The notes below the pieces were generated by a model. The model was not told the DNA's origin, ran no database searches, and saw nothing but the letters and a program-made list of their open reading frames with translations. DNA of 19,588 bases, taken from assembly GCA_016709025.1 (NCBI GenBank), contig JADJEQ010000034.1, positions 1-19,588 of the forward strand. Direction: 5' to 3'. How positions within the stretch are numbered: position 1 is the first letter of the stretch; every line of letters begins with the position of its first letter. Both the position numbers and the translations under genes were made by a program. The stretch comes from Bacteroidales bacterium (GTDB lineage Bacteria; Bacteroidota; Bacteroidia; Bacteroidales; Lentimicrobiaceae). Positions 17,271 through 19,588 of the stretch are shown here, one piece after another.

Positions 17271-17560
17271 GTTGTCCGGAAAAAAAAGAAAAATATGAAT
17301 GGTTTGCGCTATTGCTGTGGGTTTCCGAAGATATCAATAATATGTAGCTTACTTTCTCTTTTTTGCCACCAAGCGATGCACTGAGCCTGTCGAAGTGGCA
17401 CAAAGGCTCCAGGCCTGCCTGTTTGCCATGCAGAATGTACATATTGATAAACAGGACGTTAACAGGCAGACAGGTTGCACAAATTTATTTTACTCATTTA
17501 GTGTAACTTAGTGTTTTAGTGTCTTCGTGGCAAATTCTTTTTTTATTTTAACCGGACAAT
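17271..17560 (-). repeat. Type A element copy 3 (A3), inverted, with nested insertions
   Basis: The copy runs from GTTGTCCGG (17271) to CCGGACAAT (17552-17560) and is read on the minus strand relative to A1. Outside its middle it is almost identical to A1. It is 290 bp because two pieces sit in the right arm of the hairpin: about 24 bases near 17374-17397 (CGATGCACTGAGCCTGTCGA...) and about 60 bases near 17412-17474 made of a CCTGCCTGTT / AACAGGCAG hairpin. It carries no coding frame. Confidence 0.85.
17412..17474. repeat. GCCTGCCTG-type hairpin nested in A3
   Basis: CCTGCCTGTT at the left and AACAGGCAG plus ACAGG at the right enclose about 40 bases. It belongs to the same short family as the repeats near 3735 and 18089. 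The flanking GGCTCCA and GTTGCACAAATTT are contiguous in A1, which shows that this piece is an insertion. Confidence 0.6.
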
Positions 17561-17712
17561 AGTGATATAATGTTCAATTTCTGAATTATACCAATTTTAC
17601 CTGATTTCTCATCATTATTGCTATTCCTGAACTCTTGCCGGGCTGATCCGGATCGATTTATAATTATTCATTTTTTAAGAGAGATTCTGTTACATTTAAT
17701 ATTCTTTTCACT
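17561..17712. other. AT-rich spacer between A3 and B2
   Basis: No gene or strong structure is visible. The bases next to each element (AGTGATATAATG; TTTTCACT) resemble the TATTAAAATCACT motif that accompanies element ends on the left side of the window. Confidence 0.4.
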
Positions 17713-17943
17713 ATTGTCCCGTAAATTTTTGAAGTAACTCATAAGATTTTTCACTTCACTTTCCCGCACTTGCGGGATGCAGAATGACGATACATTAGCT
17801 ATAGACGAGTGGGGTTGGTTGCGGCTTGCCACCACCAACCCCCTTCACTTTAAAAACATGTAGATCATAGTCTTTCTGAGCGTTAGCGAAGAACTCGACC
17901 AAAGGAGTCACTGAAGGTAATCTCATAATTTTTACCGGACAAT
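17713..17943 (-). repeat. Type B element copy 2 (B2), inverted and diverged
   Basis: The ends are ATTGTCCCG (one base off) and CCGGACAAT. Inside, in the opposite orientation to B1, are the GGGGTTGGT / ACCAACCCC hairpin, TTTCCCGCACTTGCGGGATG, CTGAGCGTTAGCGAAGAACT and GAAGGTAATCTCA. All have counterparts in B1. It is more diverged than the A copies. Confidence 0.78.
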
Positions 17944-18209
17944 AGTGTATTTTTTTCGATAAGCCCGTCCTTTAGGATGGATTTGGTAAAAAACAACAAG
18001 CCCAGGGGCAGAAATCATGTAATATTTATTATGACACCCACCTGAATTGCTTATAATAAGGTATATGATTTATTTTCAAATATGAGGGCATGCCTGACTG
18101 CTAGTTTTTAGGCAGGCAGGTTCCCCACTTTCGTCGGGCATGCATCCAATCTAGAAAAACAAAATAGCAGTAAGCCTCCATCTATGCATGAGTATAAAAG
18201 AAGCCAGCC
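17944..18209. other. Non-coding region with short hairpins
   Basis: CCGTCC-TTTA-GGATGG (17965-17980) forms a small hairpin that resembles the subterminal hairpins of IS200/IS605-like elements, but no transposase is next to it. A CAGGCAGG-type repeat is at about 18089-18120. No gene is recognised. Confidence 0.4.
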
Positions 18210-18450
18210 ATGCCAAAAACTACAAAAGGGAAACATTGCGGACAGCATGGCCATTCAGGGAGTACTTTGAAGCAAATCGGGAATCCGGATAAAATAGGTA
18301 CTTTGTTTACCCAAAACATGCAGTTGTGGCTATATTTTAACAGAAGATAAAATGGTTATTAATGAGAAACGACAGGCATTTGATCTGCCACAACCTCGCC
18401 TGGAAGTTACAGAATACCAGATACACAAAGCTATTTGCCCTGGTTTAAAA
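18210..18450 (+). pseudogene. IS66-family transposase remnant (N-terminal zinc-binding part)
   Basis: Across one frameshift near 18320 the frame reads KGKHCGQHGHSGSTL, IGNPDKIG, then SCGYILTEDKMVINEKRQAF, DLPQPRLEVTEYQIHKAICP. This is the zinc-finger and linker region of IS66 TnpC transposases, whose usual text is GGQ.GH.G.TL, C..CG, RQVFDLP.P.LEVTEH and CP.CG. The DDE catalytic domain and the accessory genes tnpA and tnpB are missing. Only about 80 codons remain, so the remnant cannot move. Confidence 0.75.
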
Positions 18451-18742
18451 TTGCTTTTGCTGATAAGTCTATGAGGGATTTATTGCAAGACGGGTCTCCC
18501 GTGTCCGGATAGCAATCGGAATCAGGCGGTGTTTAACTTTATTTTTTAATTTTCAGAGCAGGCCCTAACCTTGAGCTTTACTTTTTACCTGTCTTACTGC
18601 CTGCCTGACTGTGGTACTCATGCAGGGCTACACAGGCTGATTATTAGTATTTGCCTGGTCAGTCGGGTTTCTCTGCCACTCTTCAGGCGGGCAGTCTGGC
18701 TGACTGCGACAAGCAGACAGACTTTTTACTTTAGACTTGAAT
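18451..18742. other. Non-coding region with CTGCCTG repeats, beside the end of the peptidase gene
   Basis: Several CTGCCTGACTG, CAGTCGGG and GCAGTCTGGCTGACTGC pieces occur between 18598 and 18720 and can pair with each other. A hairpin ACGGG-TCT-CCCGT is at about 18490-18502. One plus-strand frame crosses this region but has no family likeness. Confidence 0.4.
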
Positions 18743-19588
18743 CTACTTTACAACGATCAGTTTCACGGTTAACCATTCGCCACCGGTTTCCAACCGGACC
18801 AGATAAGTTCCCGGTTTTATATCATCAAGGTTCAGCCTGTATTCGTGATGTCCGGCATACTGCGAATCCAGCTCAACTGATGACAAATCCCTGCCGCTGA
18901 TGTCCTGAAAACCAGCTTAACTTGCCTTGTTTTTCAAGATCGAAAGGAATAACAACTTCTGAAGTAGCCGGATTTGGAACCGGCTGGTAAAGTTTCGTAT
19001 TCATCTTATGCATGCCTTCGCTCCCGGTTACGGTTGAAGCCTGTTTCAGAATAATCTGATTATTTGGCGCCGAAGGTCAGGCTGATCGGTTGTTTTTCAA
19101 ATAAAAATGCATAGCCCTGGCCACTGTAATCGTTCATCACCCTGAAAACTGTATCGGATGCGTCAGCAAAACGAATACGAATCTCCAAAGGCATCCTGAA
19201 GAAGGGTGCGTTGCCCTGTATCTGTTCGGTCGAGAAATTGACGTTCCACTGGTTGTTACCCAGGTCTTCGAAGCTGTAGCTGTTGTTGTATACCGGGTGA
19301 TTTGGCTGATACAACCACTGGTTGAAAAACCATTCGAGGTCCTGTCCGGTTACCCGGCTCATCTTCTCAACGAAATCAGGAATTGTAGCAGATTGATACC
19401 TGAAATTCTCCGTATCATTGGCATATTCTTATAAACTGTTGAAAAAAAGCGAATCGCCAACTACATAGCGGTACATGTATAAAACGCATGAACCCTTCTG
19501 ATAGGTGATGGCATAATTGAACAGTGTACCATTGGATGGAGGGTTGGTTGCCCAGTCGGGATTGGAAATAGCCCAACCGGGATTGTTG
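18743..19588 (-). CDS. M1-family metallopeptidase with type IX secretion sorting domain, 5' part outside the window, broken
   Basis: This is the C-terminal part of a secreted M1 (gluzincin) aminopeptidase-like protein. YQKGSCVLYMYRYVVGDSLFF, then DFVEKMSRVTGQDLEWFFNQ and WLYQPNHPVYNNSYSFED, form the helical segment that follows the HExxH zinc site; the site itself would lie beyond 19588. The C-terminal domain reads LYQPVPNPATSEVVIPFDLE, DISGRDLSSVEL, LNLDDIKPGTYLVRLETGG and LTVKLIVVK, a type A T9SS sorting signal that is cleaved on export across the outer membrane. A TAA in frame near 19429-19431 stands where FFNSLLKEYAN would be expected. Further breaks lie near 19063 and 18905. The stop is TAG 18745-18743. 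Confidence 0.88.

Noticed and set aside
17965..17980. IS200/IS605 element end
   Set aside because: The small CCGTCC-TTTA-GGATGG hairpin is suggestive, but there is no Y1 transposase or second end in the window.

Overview
The window reads as a chromosomal segment of a Bacteroidota bacterium, at roughly 40% GC by eye. The evidence is a DUF3127 protein, a type B ribosomal protein L31 (rpmE2), a LuxC-type acyl-CoA reductase, a GlmU-like sugar nucleotidyltransferase, a TPR-fronted histidine kinase, and an M1 peptidase with a type IX secretion sorting tail. Promoters of the Bacteroidota form (TTTG-N19-TAnnTTTG) point the same way. No finer placement is safe.

Almost every gene, including essential ones (rpmE2, serC, aat), is split by one-base indels, often in homopolymers. 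The protein can be followed across frames with little loss of family similarity. I read this mainly as uncorrected sequencing or assembly error rather than mass pseudogenisation. Coordinates below therefore span whole genes across frames, not single open frames.

Left part (1-7.5 kb): a radical SAM protein (584-1554) and a TPR histidine kinase (1584-3490) on the plus strand. A repeat-bearing spacer with a 34-bp perfect palindrome follows. On the minus strand lies a coupled set aat > nucleoside deaminase > DUF3127 protein (5792 to 4228), then serC (7448 to 6381) with a terminator.

Middle (7.6-10.3 kb): an array of about 200-bp repeat elements of two types, A and B, each bounded by inverted ATTGTCCGG ends. 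One type A copy is interrupted by a group II intron of 1929 bp (8168-10096) that carries a reverse transcriptase/maturase and domains V and VI. The uninterrupted copies fix both intron ends. A fifth, shorter hairpin follows at 10242-10333.

Right part (10.3-17.2 kb): a degraded conserved secreted protein of unknown function (minus). On the plus strand: LuxC-type acyl-CoA reductase, rpmE2 with a strong promoter, a GlmU-like protein, lon and an NAD(P)H oxidoreductase. As read, lon lacks about 47 codons that hold both catalytic residues of its protease.

From 17.27 to 17.94 kb, A and B elements return in the opposite orientation, so a block of about 7 kb is flanked by inverted repeat arrays. An IS66 transposase remnant follows, and the window ends in the C-terminal half of an M1 metallopeptidase on the minus strand. 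I saw no CRISPR array, tRNA or rRNA.
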